A stretch of DNA of 64,000 nt from Streptosporangium sp. NBC_01755 (GCF_035917995.1 NZ_CP109131.1:7502001-7566000), one strand, 5' to 3'; shown: positions 8,942-19,926, counted from the stretch's first letter. The notes: generated by a model from the sequence alone, not told the origin. Translations and numbers: made by a program.

Positions 8942-9892
8942 TCATTTTCGAGTCCCTCGGGTCGAGCACGGACTGACGATCAGTGCGTCGCGTTGTGCGG
9001 AGCTCAGGCGGTCAGGCCTCGGGGTGATGGCGTACGCGCCGCGCCCGACCTGCTCCACGGTGAGCGGGTCGGAGAGGATCGGACGACGGCTGATCGCGTC
9101 CACGGCGTCGGCCGCCCGCTGGATGGGCCAGTCCAGTGCCGTGGCGAGTTCGTCCACGGTGAGTGGCCGAGCGGCGTACACCAGCGCGGCCAGCACTGTC
9201 AGCGCATCGCGGACGACGGCGTCGGTGAGGCCGCTGTTGTTCATCTGCTCGCTGATCCAGGTGAAGAACTGAGCCATCTGGCCCAGCCGGGTGCCGGTGG
9301 GCGTGTCGGCGCCGAAGATCTCGATCCCGTACCGCGCGGTCGCCGCGACCTCGGCGTGTGCCCCGGTGTCGGCTTTGAACGCCCGGAGCCAGACCTCGTC
9401 GTCGATGACGTACCGCTCTCGGCGGCCGGAATCCTGTGTGCGTCTGACCAGCTCGATCGCCTCGAGGTAGCCGATGGCCTTGGACACCGATGCCGGGCTG
9501 ACCTGTAGGCGGCGTACGAGCTCGGTGGATGTCAGGCCCTCGGAGTCGGAGGTGAGCAGGCAGACGAACACGCGAGCGGGCATCCGGGGAAGGCCGGTCC
9601 CGACCAGCAGCGTCGCGAACTGCTCCACGAAATCGCGCACGGACTTGGCCGGCCGCCCGTCGGCTGGTGGCTCCGTGGCCTGAACCGGTCTGCGGCGGCG
9701 GGCGCGCTGCCCGGCGGCCTGCTGGGCGCGGTCGGCCAGGTAGCCGCTGGGCGCGCTGTTGCGTGCCACTTCGCGGCTGATCGTGGATGTGGGTCTGCCC
9801 AGCCGCCTGGCAATCTCGGCGTATCCCAGCCCTTCGGCCAGCCAGATCGCGATCTGTCGGCGATCCTCGTGGGTCAGCCTGCCTCCGGGCAT
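8942..9892 (-). CDS. Two-domain regulator: IS30-type HTH plus MarR/GbsR-like winged helix
   Basis: This 316-residue protein begins with an HTH of the type found in IS30 transposases (residues 1-45, RLTHEDRRQIAIWLAEGLGY then RPTSTISREVARN). It continues into a MarR/GbsR-like winged helix (TSTELVRRLQVSPASVSKAI near residue 145). A C-terminal region of about 130 residues may sense a ligand. ATG 9892 follows AAAGGAGA at good spacing, whereas the upstream open frame crosses the promoter. It is divergent from the serine hydrolase at 10113. The intergenic region has repeated TTGCAACG/ATGCAACG motifs, also found upstream of the distant P450, so this protein may control both. The target assignment is inference. 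Confidence 0.8.
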   Translation of the reverse strand: MPGGRLTHEDRRQIAIWLAEGLGYAEIARRLGRPTSTISREVARNSAPSGYLADRAQQAAGQRARRRRPVQATEPPADGRPAKSVRDFVEQFATLLVGTGLPRMPARVFVCLLTSDSEGLTSTELVRRLQVSPASVSKAIGYLEAIELVRRTQDSGRRERYVIDDEVWLRAFKADTGAHAEVAATARYGIEIFGADTPTGTRLGQMAQFFTWISEQMNNSGLTDAVVRDALTVLAALVYAARPLTVDELATALDWPIQRAADAVDAISRRPILSDPLTVEQVGRGAYAITPRPDRLSSAQRDALIVSPCSTRGTRK

Positions 9893-9943
9893 CGGCTCGT
9901 CTCCTTTCGGTTCGGGTTCACGGGTGCGTTCACCAACAGTACA

Positions 9944-10072
9944 TTGCAACGGCTGGTTGGCGTGGATTGCGTTTATCAACAATTCTGTTGCAACGATCGG
10001 CATAAAAGCCCAGTATTGAAGCACATCATTGGAGGTTTCTCGTTGACGAGACTTGAAATGCAACGTAGCTTT
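9944..10072. promoter_or_regulatory. TGCAACG repeats in a divergent promoter
   Basis: TTGCAACG occurs at 9944 and again at 9988, the second copy forming the palindrome GTTGCAAC. ATGCAACG occurs at 10058. The last copy lies in AAATGCAACGTAGCTTT (10056-10072), matched 16 of 17 upstream of the P450 at 43466. They are probable operators for the divergent regulator. Confidence 0.55.
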
Positions 10073-10112
10073 TTCCTTCTTGGAAAGAGTCGGACAGGAC
10101 GAGGAACCCCTT

Positions 10113-11768
10113 ATGGCAAGAGCGTTGGATGTGACCCGGATACGAGCTCGCGTCTCCGAGCTGCTCGCGGAGTACCGGATTCCGAGTGCCGCGATCGGAG
10201 TCCTCAGCGACGGGGAGATCACCGACTTCGCGGTCGGCGTCAAGAACGTCTCCGCGCGGGAGCCCGCGACGACCGACACCATCTACCAGTGTGGCTCCGT
10301 ATCCAAGACATGGACCGCCCTCGCCTTCATGCAGCTCGTCGACGAGGGGAAAGTCGCCCTGGATGAGCCGGTGCGGACCTACCTTCCTGATTTCCGGGTC
10401 GCCGACCCCGACGTCAGCGCCAAGGTCGCACCCCGCCATCTCCTCAACCACACCAACGGCATCGAGGAGAACTACGGAGATCCGGGTGAGGACGACGACG
10501 TGTACAGGCGCATGGTGGAGAACATCGCCGGCGCGTGCCAGGTCCACCCCTTGGGCCACACTCACGGCTACAGCGCGGCCCTGGGCTACGCGATCCTCGC
10601 CCGCATCATGGAGGTGATCGACGGCAAGCGGTGGGACGACATCATGAAGGATCGCCTGTTCGACCCCTTGGGACTGACCTCGACGAGCAGCCGGCGTGAG
10701 CACGCGGACCAGAACCGGGCCGCGACCGGATACCTGATCCGATCCCTCGAAGAGGGGCCCATCCTCTCACCGCTGGGTCACCTGCCGCGCTCCTTCGGCC
10801 CCGGAGGCAACGTCAACACGACAGCCCGGGAATTGCTCATGATGGCGTACGTCTTCCTTAACGCAGGAAAGGCGCCGAACGGGACCAGAATCGTCTCACC
10901 CGGCATCATCCGCGAGATGACGGAGTCGCGGGTCCCCATACCTGACCCGTACATGTTCGGGCCGGAATGGGCACTCGGCCTCATCGTGTGCGATTGGCGT
11001 GGCCAAACCGTCTACGCCCACGACGGCAGTGCAGTCAGCCAGAGCGCTCGCCTGCGGATCCTGCCGGAATCGAACATCGCCGTCTCGATGCTGGCGAACG
11101 CCGGGCCGCGCGACAGCTTCTATCGGAAGGTGTTCAACGAAATCCTGGCCGACCTCGGCGCGGTCACGATCCCCGACCTGCCGGAGCCCGACCCGACCCT
11201 GGCCCTCGATCTGTCCAGGTACGAAGGCTCCTACGAGCGCCCCGGCACCCGCTACGAAGTGGCGGCCGAACGCGGAAAACTCCACCTCAAATTCACCCTG
11301 AACCCCATGGAGGCGCAACTCCTCAATAAACCAGAACAGCTCGACTATGAGCTGTCCCCGATCAGCGAGACCCACTTCTTGATGCCTTCGGACGATCCGC
11401 TCGAGGACCCTCAGACCGTCGCGATCTACGACTTCAAGAATGGTGCCGCACAGTATCTTCACATCAATTGTCGAGTGAATCCGAGAGTCAATGAGGAGGG
11501 TGCCACGGTGCACGTCATGGCTGTTTCCACGATTTCTGACAACGACGGTTTCTGGGATTCCCTGAAGAAGGCGTACGGCCAGCTTCCCAAGGGTGCCAAG
11601 TGGACGCTGGCGGTGGCGAGCACCGACGGGACCAAGGCGGTGAACGTCATCGTCCATGACTCGATCGACGGAGTCAGGAGCTTCTTCGAGGATCACGCCG
11701 GCCCCTTCGCCACGACGGAATACTTCGAGGCCGACGCGTCCAACGCGGTCGGCCTCCCGACGACCTAG
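10113..11768 (+). CDS. Beta-lactamase-fold serine hydrolase fused to a small C-terminal domain
   Basis: This 551-residue protein has the class C beta-lactamase/penicillin-binding fold. Ser62-V-S-Lys65 is the nucleophile motif. A later HDGS provides the K/HxG-type motif. The usual second motif YxN appears as YSA (GYSAALGY), so the general-base region is altered. Such enzymes act as esterases, peptidases or amidases. From about residue 466 a separate domain of roughly 85 residues begins (VSTISDNDGFWDSLKKAYGQ) and looks like a normally free-standing small protein. A strong GAGGAGGG lies at 11493 just before GTG 11508 and ATG 11517, so that domain may also be made alone. ATG 10113 follows GAGGAA. 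There is no obvious signal peptide. Confidence 0.82.
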   Translation: MARALDVTRIRARVSELLAEYRIPSAAIGVLSDGEITDFAVGVKNVSAREPATTDTIYQCGSVSKTWTALAFMQLVDEGKVALDEPVRTYLPDFRVADPDVSAKVAPRHLLNHTNGIEENYGDPGEDDDVYRRMVENIAGACQVHPLGHTHGYSAALGYAILARIMEVIDGKRWDDIMKDRLFDPLGLTSTSSRREHADQNRAATGYLIRSLEEGPILSPLGHLPRSFGPGGNVNTTARELLMMAYVFLNAGKAPNGTRIVSPGIIREMTESRVPIPDPYMFGPEWALGLIVCDWRGQTVYAHDGSAVSQSARLRILPESNIAVSMLANAGPRDSFYRKVFNEILADLGAVTIPDLPEPDPTLALDLSRYEGSYERPGTRYEVAAERGKLHLKFTLNPMEAQLLNKPEQLDYELSPISETHFLMPSDDPLEDPQTVAIYDFKNGAAQYLHINCRVNPRVNEEGATVHVMAVSTISDNDGFWDSLKKAYGQLPKGAKWTLAVASTDGTKAVNVIVHDSIDGVRSFFEDHAGPFATTEYFEADASNAVGLPTT

Positions 11769-12231
11769 CCGCTCCTTGTACTGCCGTCCGCCCAAGCTGC
11801 GATGGCGGCGCACCATTCGGATTCATGCTACGTCGAGAAGCTGTGGACCCTGATCAACTGGAACGACGTCATCGCCCGCTTCACCGCGGTCAAGGGTGCC
11901 TGATCTCGTGAGTGCGGCGCCCGCCGGCCGGCCTGGTGTGGCCAGGCCGGTGCGGCGGGTGCCGCACGTCATGAGATCAGGCTCGTCCGCGCGGACCAGG
12001 TGCGGCCGTTTCTTCCGGCCGTGGCCGACGTGGGTGGGCAAATGTTCACCCGGCGCCCCGCGAGGGAAGAGCTTGATCACCTACGCGGGGCCGTGCTGGC
12101 CGAGCATGACGCCGCCGGTGCGACCAGGGTCCGATGGTGCACTCCAGCCGTTCGCACCTGCTACCGAAAATGTGGACTGACCTGGCTTTTCGTCTGTGCG
12201 GTACCGGGATGGTGCGACAGCGCCCGACCCG
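11769..12231. other. No confident gene; possible gene remnants
   Basis: A short plus-strand stretch ending near 11901 (CYVEKLWTLINWNDVIARFT) has coding-like composition but no start and no family I can name. The rest, up to the CDF exporter, holds only short frames. I read this as degraded DNA. Confidence 0.4.
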
Positions 12232-13278
12232 TTAACGGTGAGTGAGGAGGGCGGCGTGATGGTCGGTGCCGACCGGGCCGTCGGGGTCGGCGTGCACGGT
12301 GGCGGCGCACAGCCGCGGCAGGTCGTGGATGAGCCGGTGCTCGGCCTCCACGGTCACGGCGTGCGCCTGGACCAGCGAAAGATCGTGACGCACCACGATC
12401 TCGACCTCGGCTCGCAGCATGTGACCGAGCCAGCGCAGCCGTACCGAACCGACGCGCTCGACCCCGGGCACCCCGGTGAGGATGCGCTCGGCCTGGGCGA
12501 CCAGCTTGGGGTCGACCGCGTCCATGAGCCGGTGATAGATCTCGCGGGCGGCGTCGCGCAGGACGAACAGGATCGCGACAGTGATCAGCAGGCCGACGAT
12601 CGGGTCGGCGACAGGGAAGCCGAGTGCGGCGCCACCGGCTCCGAGGAGCACGGCCAGTGAGGTGAAGCCGTCGGTGCGAGCGTGCAGGCCGTCGGCCACC
12701 AGCGCGGCCGAGCCGATCTCGCGTCCGACCTTGATCCGGTAGCGGGCGACCCATTCGTTGCCGAGGAAGCCGACCACGCCGGCGGCGGCCACCAGGCCGA
12801 GTGCCCGCATGTCCTCGGGGTTGATCAAGAGCTTGACGGCCTCGTAGCCGGCCAAGCCCGCGGAGGCGGCGATCAACAGCACGATGATGATGCCGGCCAG
12901 GTCCTCGGCTCTGCCGTAGCCGTAGGTGAAGCGGCGTGTGGCCGCCCGCCGCCCGAGCGAGAAGGCAATGGCCAGCGGGATGGCCGTCAACGCGTCGGCG
13001 AAGTTGTGCAGGGTGTCACCGAGCAGCGCGACCGAGCCGGACACGGCCACGATGGCCGCCTGGGCGATGGCGGTGACCACGAGCACGGCGAACGAGATGG
13101 CCAGCACCCGCATGCCGCGACTGCTGGATTCCAGCGCGGTGTCGGTCTTGTCCGCGCTGTCGTGACTGTGCGGGGTGACGGCGTGGCCGAGTTTCGCCGC
13201 CAGCCGCCTGAGCCCGCCGCCATGCCCGTGTCCATGCCCGTGTCCATGGCCGTGTTGAGGGGAATCCTGATGCGCCAT
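12232..13278 (-). CDS. Cation diffusion facilitator (zinc/cobalt exporter)
   Basis: This 348-residue CDF transporter exports divalent metal in exchange for protons. The cytoplasmic N-terminus is a His-Gly string (residues 8-20), a probable metal buffer. Six membrane spans follow, then a cytoplasmic ferredoxin-like domain. The transport-site motifs are HNFAD in TM2 and HARTD in TM5, the arrangement of zinc-type CDFs. ATG 13278 opens directly into the His-rich segment. The frame continues upstream only through the regulator gene. It is divergent from a CzrA-like repressor 49 bp away, so expression should rise when zinc, cobalt or a similar metal is in excess. Confidence 0.92.
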   Translation of the reverse strand: MAHQDSPQHGHGHGHGHGHGGGLRRLAAKLGHAVTPHSHDSADKTDTALESSSRGMRVLAISFAVLVVTAIAQAAIVAVSGSVALLGDTLHNFADALTAIPLAIAFSLGRRAATRRFTYGYGRAEDLAGIIIVLLIAASAGLAGYEAVKLLINPEDMRALGLVAAAGVVGFLGNEWVARYRIKVGREIGSAALVADGLHARTDGFTSLAVLLGAGGAALGFPVADPIVGLLITVAILFVLRDAAREIYHRLMDAVDPKLVAQAERILTGVPGVERVGSVRLRWLGHMLRAEVEIVVRHDLSLVQAHAVTVEAEHRLIHDLPRLCAATVHADPDGPVGTDHHAALLTHR

Positions 13279-13327
13279 TCGCGTGCCTCGCTTGCTTTTG
13301 GCCCGTTTGCGCGGATTATAGGTAGTC

Positions 13328-13684
13328 ATGTATGCACGCGACAATGAATCAGGTGCAACCTCTGCGCAGGAACAACCGACAAGCGCGCAGGTGGAAGCTG
13401 CGGTGGAGGCTTTTCGCATGCTCAGCGACGCCACCCGGTTGCGGCTGATGTGGCTGCTGTCCACAGGCGAGTTCGACGTCGGATCGCTGGCCATGGCGAT
13501 CGGCGTGGCCAGGCCCTCGGTCTCCCAGCACCTGGCCAAGCTACGGCTCTCCGGGCTGGTGCAGACCCGGCGAGATGGCCGCCGCATGCTGTACCGGGCC
13601 CGCGACGCGCACGTCCGAGCCCTGATCAACGAGGCTCTCTTCCATGCCGGTCATGAGATCTCCGGCATTCCCCGGCACGACTGA
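13328..13684 (+). CDS. ArsR/SmtB-family metal-sensing repressor, CzrA-like
   Basis: This 118-residue winged-helix repressor has a DNA-binding helix (GVARPSVSQHLAKLRLSGLV) and a C-terminal alpha-5 metal site. Its four ligands are spaced D, +2 H, +13 H, +16 H (DAH ... FHAGH). This is the Asp-His-His-His spacing of CzrA, whereas SmtB has Glu last. No cysteine metal site is present, so Zn(II) or Co(II) is the expected signal rather than Cd or Pb. It should bind the 49-bp gap to the CDF gene and release it when loaded with metal. ATG 13328 is the first start after the promoter region; no strong ribosome-binding site is seen, so it may be leaderless. Confidence 0.88.
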   Translation: MYARDNESGATSAQEQPTSAQVEAAVEAFRMLSDATRLRLMWLLSTGEFDVGSLAMAIGVARPSVSQHLAKLRLSGLVQTRRDGRRMLYRARDAHVRALINEALFHAGHEISGIPRHD

Positions 13685-13787
13685 CCCAGCGGGCGCGCCT
13701 ACATCGTGTCTCGTGCTCACGCGCCAAGTGGACGGTGTCCAAGATGAGCTTGGACGGCAGCGTTTCGAGACCTGCTTTCCCGCTGAA

Positions 13788-13955
13788 CTACAGAAACGGC
13801 CTTGGGGGCGGTGCCTGGACGGTGATCCAGCGCATGTCTTCGTAGCCGACGTCGTTGCGGACCTCGAAGCCCAGGATGTCGCGATAGAAGTCCAGAGCGG
13901 CTTCGGGGTCGGTGTGCGGGAGGAAGGCGTAGTGAATGGTGATGTTCATGTCCAT
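13788..13955 (-). pseudogene. Truncated VOC/glyoxalase-family protein
   Basis: The first 50 or so residues match the N-terminus of a glyoxalase-like VOC protein (NITIHYAFLPHTDPEAALDF, then YRDILGFEV). The frame then stops, whereas a working VOC protein needs about 120-150 residues. It lies 14 bp after the AraC regulator on the same strand, the usual place for this partner gene, so it was once part of that operon. It is most likely inactive. Confidence 0.75.
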
Positions 13956-13969
13956 CTCACTAAGCAGAG

Positions 13970-14413
13970 CTACCGGGTGCGGGCTTCTTGATTCCTGACC
14001 GGTCTGGTCACCTGCTTGGCCAGACATGGCGGGATTCCCGCCCCGGCTTGGGAGTGGTCGCGGCGGTAGACGCTCGGCGGCACACCGACCAGTTCGGTGA
14101 ACCTCGTGCTGAACGTGCCCAGCGAGGAGGAGCCCACCGCGAAGCAAACCTCGGTGACGCTGAGGTCTCCGCGGCGCAGCAGTGTCATCGCCCGTTCGAT
14201 CCGTCGGGTCATCAGATACGAGTACGGAGACTCACCGTAGACGCGGCGGAACTCTCGGCTCAGGTGCCCGACCGACATGTGCGCCCCACGGGCCAGTGCC
14301 TCGACGTTCAGTGGCTTGGCGTACTCACGATCGATTCGGTCGCGGACACGACGTATCACGGCAATGTCGCGCAAACGTTGCGCCTCCGCATGCTCAAGGC
14401 CCATACCCACCAT
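13970..14413 (-). CDS. AraC-family regulator, short DNA-binding form
   Basis: This 147-residue protein is almost entirely the double-HTH AraC domain. The first HTH is VEALARGAHMSVGHLSREFR, followed by the FxxxxGxSPYxYL linker. The second HTH (VTEVCFAVGSSSLGTFSTRF) leads into the family signature TELVGVPPSVYRR. There is no large sensor domain. In actinomycetes this form usually sits upstream of a VOC gene it activates; here that partner is truncated. ATG 14413 is the first good start and gives the usual short N-terminus (EAQRLRDIAVIRRVRDRID). Without its target the protein may be an orphan. Confidence 0.85.
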   Translation of the reverse strand: MVGMGLEHAEAQRLRDIAVIRRVRDRIDREYAKPLNVEALARGAHMSVGHLSREFRRVYGESPYSYLMTRRIERAMTLLRRGDLSVTEVCFAVGSSSLGTFSTRFTELVGVPPSVYRRDHSQAGAGIPPCLAKQVTRPVRNQEARTR

Positions 14414-14519
14414 CGTTCCACGTCGCACCTGCCGCGCGGGCGGACAGGTTCGTCGCCACCATGGGTCCGGGCTCACTCGGATCAGTGGCACGCGCCCGGC
14501 GATGACGACCAGCGCCCCC

Positions 14520-14720
14520 TCGGGCAGGCAGGGCAGGAAGACGCCTACCGCACCTACATGTACGACCCGCTGCACCGCCGGATCGACGCGCTCGGCCTGC
14601 CGCTGGTGGCCAACATGATCTCCCGGGGCCTCACCGACGACGAGGACCCCGAGATCGGCGCCAAGATCGCGCAGGTACACGCCAATCGGATCGCGAATCA
14701 TCGTGCGGGCCTACCGGTCA
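14520..14720 (+). pseudogene. Unrecognised gene fragment with strong coding bias
   Basis: About 60 codons (DAYRTYMYDPLHRRIDALGL and onward through DDEDPEIGAKIAQVHANRI) show consistent G/C third bases and normal amino-acid composition. They have no start and no natural end before running into the phosphotransferase fragment on the other strand. This looks like an internal piece of a lost gene. I cannot name the family. Confidence 0.4.
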
Positions 14721-14880
14721 TGCCATGTCCCAGAGCAGGCGGTAATAGGCGATGCGCTCCGGGTCCGGGGCGATCCCGTACGCGTCGTACACGACGCCGT
14801 CGTACCCCGGGCCGTAGTTCCACTCGGTGCTCCACGCCGCGACCGCGAGGTCGGCCCACCGGATGGATTTTCGCTCTGCC
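14718..14880 (-). pseudogene. C-terminal remnant of an aminoglycoside phosphotransferase (APH)
   Basis: The last 45 or so residues of an APH(3')-type kinase can be read: RWADLAVAAWSTEWNYGPGY, then DAYGIAPDPERIAYYRLLWD and a stop. This is the standard C-terminal end of the family. The kinase core, with its HGD and DxGR motifs, is absent, so the fragment cannot confer resistance. Confidence 0.7.
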
Positions 14881-14966
14881 GCCCATCCAGGTGACACAGG
14901 TGTCCCTGAGCCCGGCGCTGAACCTCGTGCAACTCCCGGCCACCTGCACCCACCGGCCCGCACCGG

Positions 14967-15700
14967 TCATATCGGGACGGGGAGAACAGCCTCGACCACG
15001 GTGCCGCCGTGCTCGCCGCCACGGACCGAGCAGGTGCCGCCCACCTCGGCGGCCCGTTCGCGCATCGTCGACAGGCCGGAGCCCGAGCCCCGAGCCGGCG
15101 CGCCGACGCCCACCCCATCGTCGGTGACCCGCACCCGCAGGTCGCCCGCCCGCTCCAGCGTCACGGTGATGACCTCCGCACCGGAATGACGCCGGGCATT
15201 GGTCAGCGCCTCCTGCACGATCCGGTACGCCGCGACCTCCACCACGGGTGGCAGCCCCTCCAGGCTCCCCCTGACGGTGACCGGCACCTCCACCGCCAGC
15301 AGCCGGATCGACCGTTCCAGCCCGATTCGGCGACGATCGGCACCAGGACGGCCAGCATCCGCCGCTTGTACGCCCGGGGGAAGCGCCGTGCCCCGGGCGG
15401 GCCGAGGAGCAGCGTCCCGGCGGGTTCTCCGTGCCACACCAGGGGGATCTTGCGAGGGTCGTCCCCGAGCTCGCCGACGACGTGGCTCTCCTCGGTCTGG
15501 ACCGCCGCCCCGGTCACCGCCAGGCCGTCGGCCACCGCCCGCACCGCCGCCTCCAGCGCCTGGGCGGGACCGGTGTCGCCGACGCCGGGCGGCCGGGGGT
15601 TGATCGCGAGCTCGATGATCACGTGCGCGGCCAGCGCCGCGAGGCCGAGCGTGCCCAGGGATAGGGCCACGGCCCGCGCCGCGTCCACTCTCCGCCTCAT
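14967..15700 (-). pseudogene. Decayed sensor histidine kinase (NarX/LiaS type)
   Basis: The frame from ATG 15700 starts with a membrane helix (LSLGTLGLAALAAHVIIELA) and runs to about 15330. It must then shift frame to continue into an HATPase domain (VQEALTNARRHSGAEVITVT, DDGVGVG, GSGLSTMRERA). The phospho-acceptor His region that should lie between them is missing. A deletion plus a frame change has removed the kinase core, so the gene is inactive. No response regulator is adjacent. Confidence 0.75.
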
Positions 15701-15740
15701 GGATCCCCCAGGAGGGGATTCTGGGGCCTGTGCCGACCTG

Positions 15741-15960
15741 TCAGCAAACCCTGACGACCAGGTCAGGCCCCGAGTGGCGATCTTCGGCCGGCGGCGGTGA
15801 CGAAACGCCTGGTAGAAGACCGATGAAGATCTTGTCTCTGTCGGGTGCCGCGGCCTTCGGGGGCTCGGTTGGGATTTGCCGGGGGGCGCCGGGGTCGAAC
15901 CGGTAGGCGACGCCGGTGTGGGAGTACAGCGTGAGCCCTCGGGTTGCGGCGAAGCCCATG
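15741..15960 (-). other. Possible small gene or remnant sharing the palindromic promoter
   Basis: A 72-codon frame begins at ATG 15960 (GFAATRGLTLYSHTGVAYRF), with its start inside the left arm of the palindrome at 15956. Its position opposite the VOC gene suggests a divergent partner. I recognise no family, and the second half looks low in complexity. Whether it is expressed is unclear. Confidence 0.3.
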
Positions 15961-15984
15961 TAACCAATATAACTGGTTACATGG
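15956..15984. promoter_or_regulatory. Perfect 11-bp inverted repeat over the VOC start codon
   Basis: CCATGTAACCA and TGGTTACATGG are perfect inverted repeats separated by ATATAAC. The right arm contains the VOC start codon at 15981, and the left arm contains the opposing ATG at 15960. It looks like a TetR- or PadR-type operator for both genes, although no such regulator gene is next to it. Confidence 0.65.
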
Positions 15985-16433
15985 CATTGAGCTGGAAACT
16001 TGTCGTCGACAGCACGAACGCACCCGCACTCGCGGACTTCTGGGCCGCGGCGCTGGGCTACGAAGTGGAAGATCCCGGCGCGCTCATCGAGCGGCTGCTG
16101 GCCGCCGGCCACATCAACGAGGAAGTGATCGCCGAACACCACGGCCGCAAGATCTTCCGCGGCTACGCCGCTATCCGCCACCCCGAGGATCCGTTCGACG
16201 AGACCAGTGGCATCGGCCGCGGGCGGCGGCTGCTCTTCCAGGATGTCCCCGAGGGCAAGGCCGGCAAGAACCGCCTGCACATTGACGTCCACGGCGAGCC
16301 TGGTGGCCTCGATAAGCTGGTGGCACGGCTGGAGGACCTGGGCGCGACCCGCGTCCGCGAAGTGAACAAGGGGCCTGCCGGACACTGGTGGATCATGCGG
16401 GACCCGGAAGGCAACGAGTTCTGCGCCGCGTAG
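15981..16433 (+). CDS. VOC-family (glyoxalase-like) protein
   Basis: This 150-residue protein has the two beta-alpha-beta-beta-beta modules of the vicinal oxygen chelate fold. The first is SWKLVVDSTNAPALADFW then ALGYEVE. The second is KNRLHIDVH then the C-terminal DPEGNEFCA, which contains the typical DPxGNxF metal-site Glu. Members bind a divalent metal and act as lyases, dioxygenases or drug-binding resistance proteins; the actual role is unknown. The start codon lies within a perfect palindrome, so translation and transcription start may be close together (leaderless) and blocked by a repressor. Confidence 0.88.
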   Translation: MALSWKLVVDSTNAPALADFWAAALGYEVEDPGALIERLLAAGHINEEVIAEHHGRKIFRGYAAIRHPEDPFDETSGIGRGRRLLFQDVPEGKAGKNRLHIDVHGEPGGLDKLVARLEDLGATRVREVNKGPAGHWWIMRDPEGNEFCAA

Positions 16434-16879
16434 GACCTTTCCCGGCCCGGGGCTCCTATCTTGGACGTGGGAAGGCGAGCGGGTCCTGTGGGCGCATAAT
16501 CATCCGCACCGGCACCGGCACCGGCGTGTGCGCGGGAACTCCGCCAAGGCACAGGCCGCGGCGGGTAGGAGTGATCTCCCGCGGGTCGTCAACAGCAGCC
16601 GGTGCTCGCTGCGGCGCTGACCGGCCGACCGGGGGCCTGCGTGTCCGGCCTGCAGGCACACGGGGCCGCAGGGTCCTGGACTGGGTGAACCCGGGTGTAC
16701 TGGCGCGGCTGTCGGCGATTCCGCAGCGAAAAGGGCATCCGCTTCGGCGGACGCCCTCTCCCTCTCGCCGCGTGATCACCCAACCCGGTGAACGTATGTG
16801 GTCAAAGCTAGGAGCATCAGGCGCGACGAGCCGAACGCCCACGCCCTGACGCTCTCGTAGCAGTTGACGCTAGCCGGTT
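16434..16879. other. No gene seen between the VOC gene and the metal-resistance operon
   Basis: Short proline- and arginine-rich frames only. A hexanucleotide run (CCGGCA repeated) occurs near 16510. No terminator I can defend was found. Confidence 0.45.
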
Positions 16880-16907
16880 ATATCAATGACTGTTAGTATG
16901 TTGATAT
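16880..16907. promoter_or_regulatory. Likely CadC-type operator over the regulator start
   Basis: ATATCAA and TTGATAT form a perfect 7-bp inverted repeat with a 14-bp spacer, and the right arm overlaps the ATG at 16906. The half-site ATGTTGATATG recurs at about 20258, upstream of the second CadC-type gene. This supports a shared operator for the two sensors. Confidence 0.6.
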
Positions 16908-17297
16908 GATTGAGGAGCGTGCCGATCACTGCGATCTGCTGTGTCTTGGCCTTCCCCTCGCCGAGAGCATCCGATCCTGTCTGCCCGACCTGGGGGTGGC
17001 CGGGCGTGCTGCCGCCACCGCGCGGGCGCTCGCGGATCCGACCAGGCTGCGGATCGCCGCCGCACTGACCGGCGGCGCCCGGTTGTGCGTGTGCGACCTG
17101 GCCTGGGTGACGGGGCTGGCGTAGAACCTGGTCTCTCACCATCTGCGCCTGCTGCGCGGCGCGGAGCTGGTCACCTCGCGCCGGGAGGGCCGCCTGGTGA
17201 TGTACACGCTGACCGATCGGGGACGAACGCTGCTGTCGGTGGTGCTGCCCGCCACGACCACCGGACCGGGAGATCCGTCGCGAGAGGAGTCGATTCG

Positions 17298-17301
<4 letters not shown>
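16906..17301 (+). pseudogene. CadC-type ArsR repressor interrupted by an amber codon
   Basis: The frame encodes a cadmium/lead/zinc sensor of the CadC type. It has the N-terminal CDLLC cysteine pair, the CVCDLAW pair on the recognition-helix side, then a winged helix. At 17122 a TAG stands exactly where the related protein at 20351 has the Gln of FAQNLASHHL, which points to a single CAG-to-TAG change. Past the stop the frame is intact for another 58 codons to a TGA that overlaps the ATPase start (ATGA). The product would be a 72-residue fragment lacking the DNA-recognition helix, so the operon may now be constitutive or controlled by the second copy. Confidence 0.85.
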
Positions 17302-19445
<2,144 letters not shown>

Positions 19446-19548
19446 AACGCTCTTTCGCCAGGTACCCGTCCGCATGCGGGCCGCCCTCCACACCGGCGCC
19501 CCGAGCGCCTGCCGTCCGCACCCGCAGAGCCACCACCCGGAGATCACC

Positions 19549-19893
19549 ATGTCCCGTCCCATGTCAGCGGCCGTTCGCGCCGCCTACCGCGATGAGATAA
19601 GCGCTGCCCGCACCGCCAGCGCCCCCGGGGCCCGCCGGCGGCATCTGGAGCGCGCCCACATCCTGTCTCAGCCCTGGCCCTGGCCGCACACCCGCAACCA
19701 CCTGGCGATGTTCGTTCTTGCGGTGCGCCAGCGGGACCGCCGCGAGGTGCTGGGCCAGGTGGTGCGGATCATCGTGGCGGCTCCCGGCTCGGTGCTGGGC
19801 CGCTACCCCGAAGGCAACACCGGCCGCGCCGCCGCCAAGCTCACCCAGCCCATGCCCGTGCCGCCCGATCTGGCCGCCCTGCTGACCACCTGA
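19549..19893 (+). CDS. DUF3703-family protein
   Basis: This 114-residue soluble protein carries the DUF3703 signature (RRRHLERAHILSQPWPWPHT, then VLGRYPEGNTGRAA). The family has no known function but is often next to metal-resistance genes, as here directly after the P1B ATPase and before a second metal sensor. It contains several His residues and no cysteine cluster. ATG 19549 follows GGAG at normal spacing; ATG 19561 is an alternative. A role in metal handling is inference from the neighbourhood. Confidence 0.8.
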   Translation: MSRPMSAAVRAAYRDEISAARTASAPGARRRHLERAHILSQPWPWPHTRNHLAMFVLAVRQRDRREVLGQVVRIIVAAPGSVLGRYPEGNTGRAAAKLTQPMPVPPDLAALLTT

Positions 19894-19926
19894 CCGCTGC
19901 GGAGCGTCCACCGGATAAACCGGACG

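Noticed and set aside
13253..13340. Possible classical ArsR operator between the CDF and CzrA-like genes
   Set aside because: The control region must lie there, but I could not find a convincing 12-2-12-type inverted repeat.
14520..15127. A single long plus-strand gene through 13988-15127
   Set aside because: The frame crosses the antisense of AraC, an APH tail and kinase DNA; only the 14520-14720 part has coding character.
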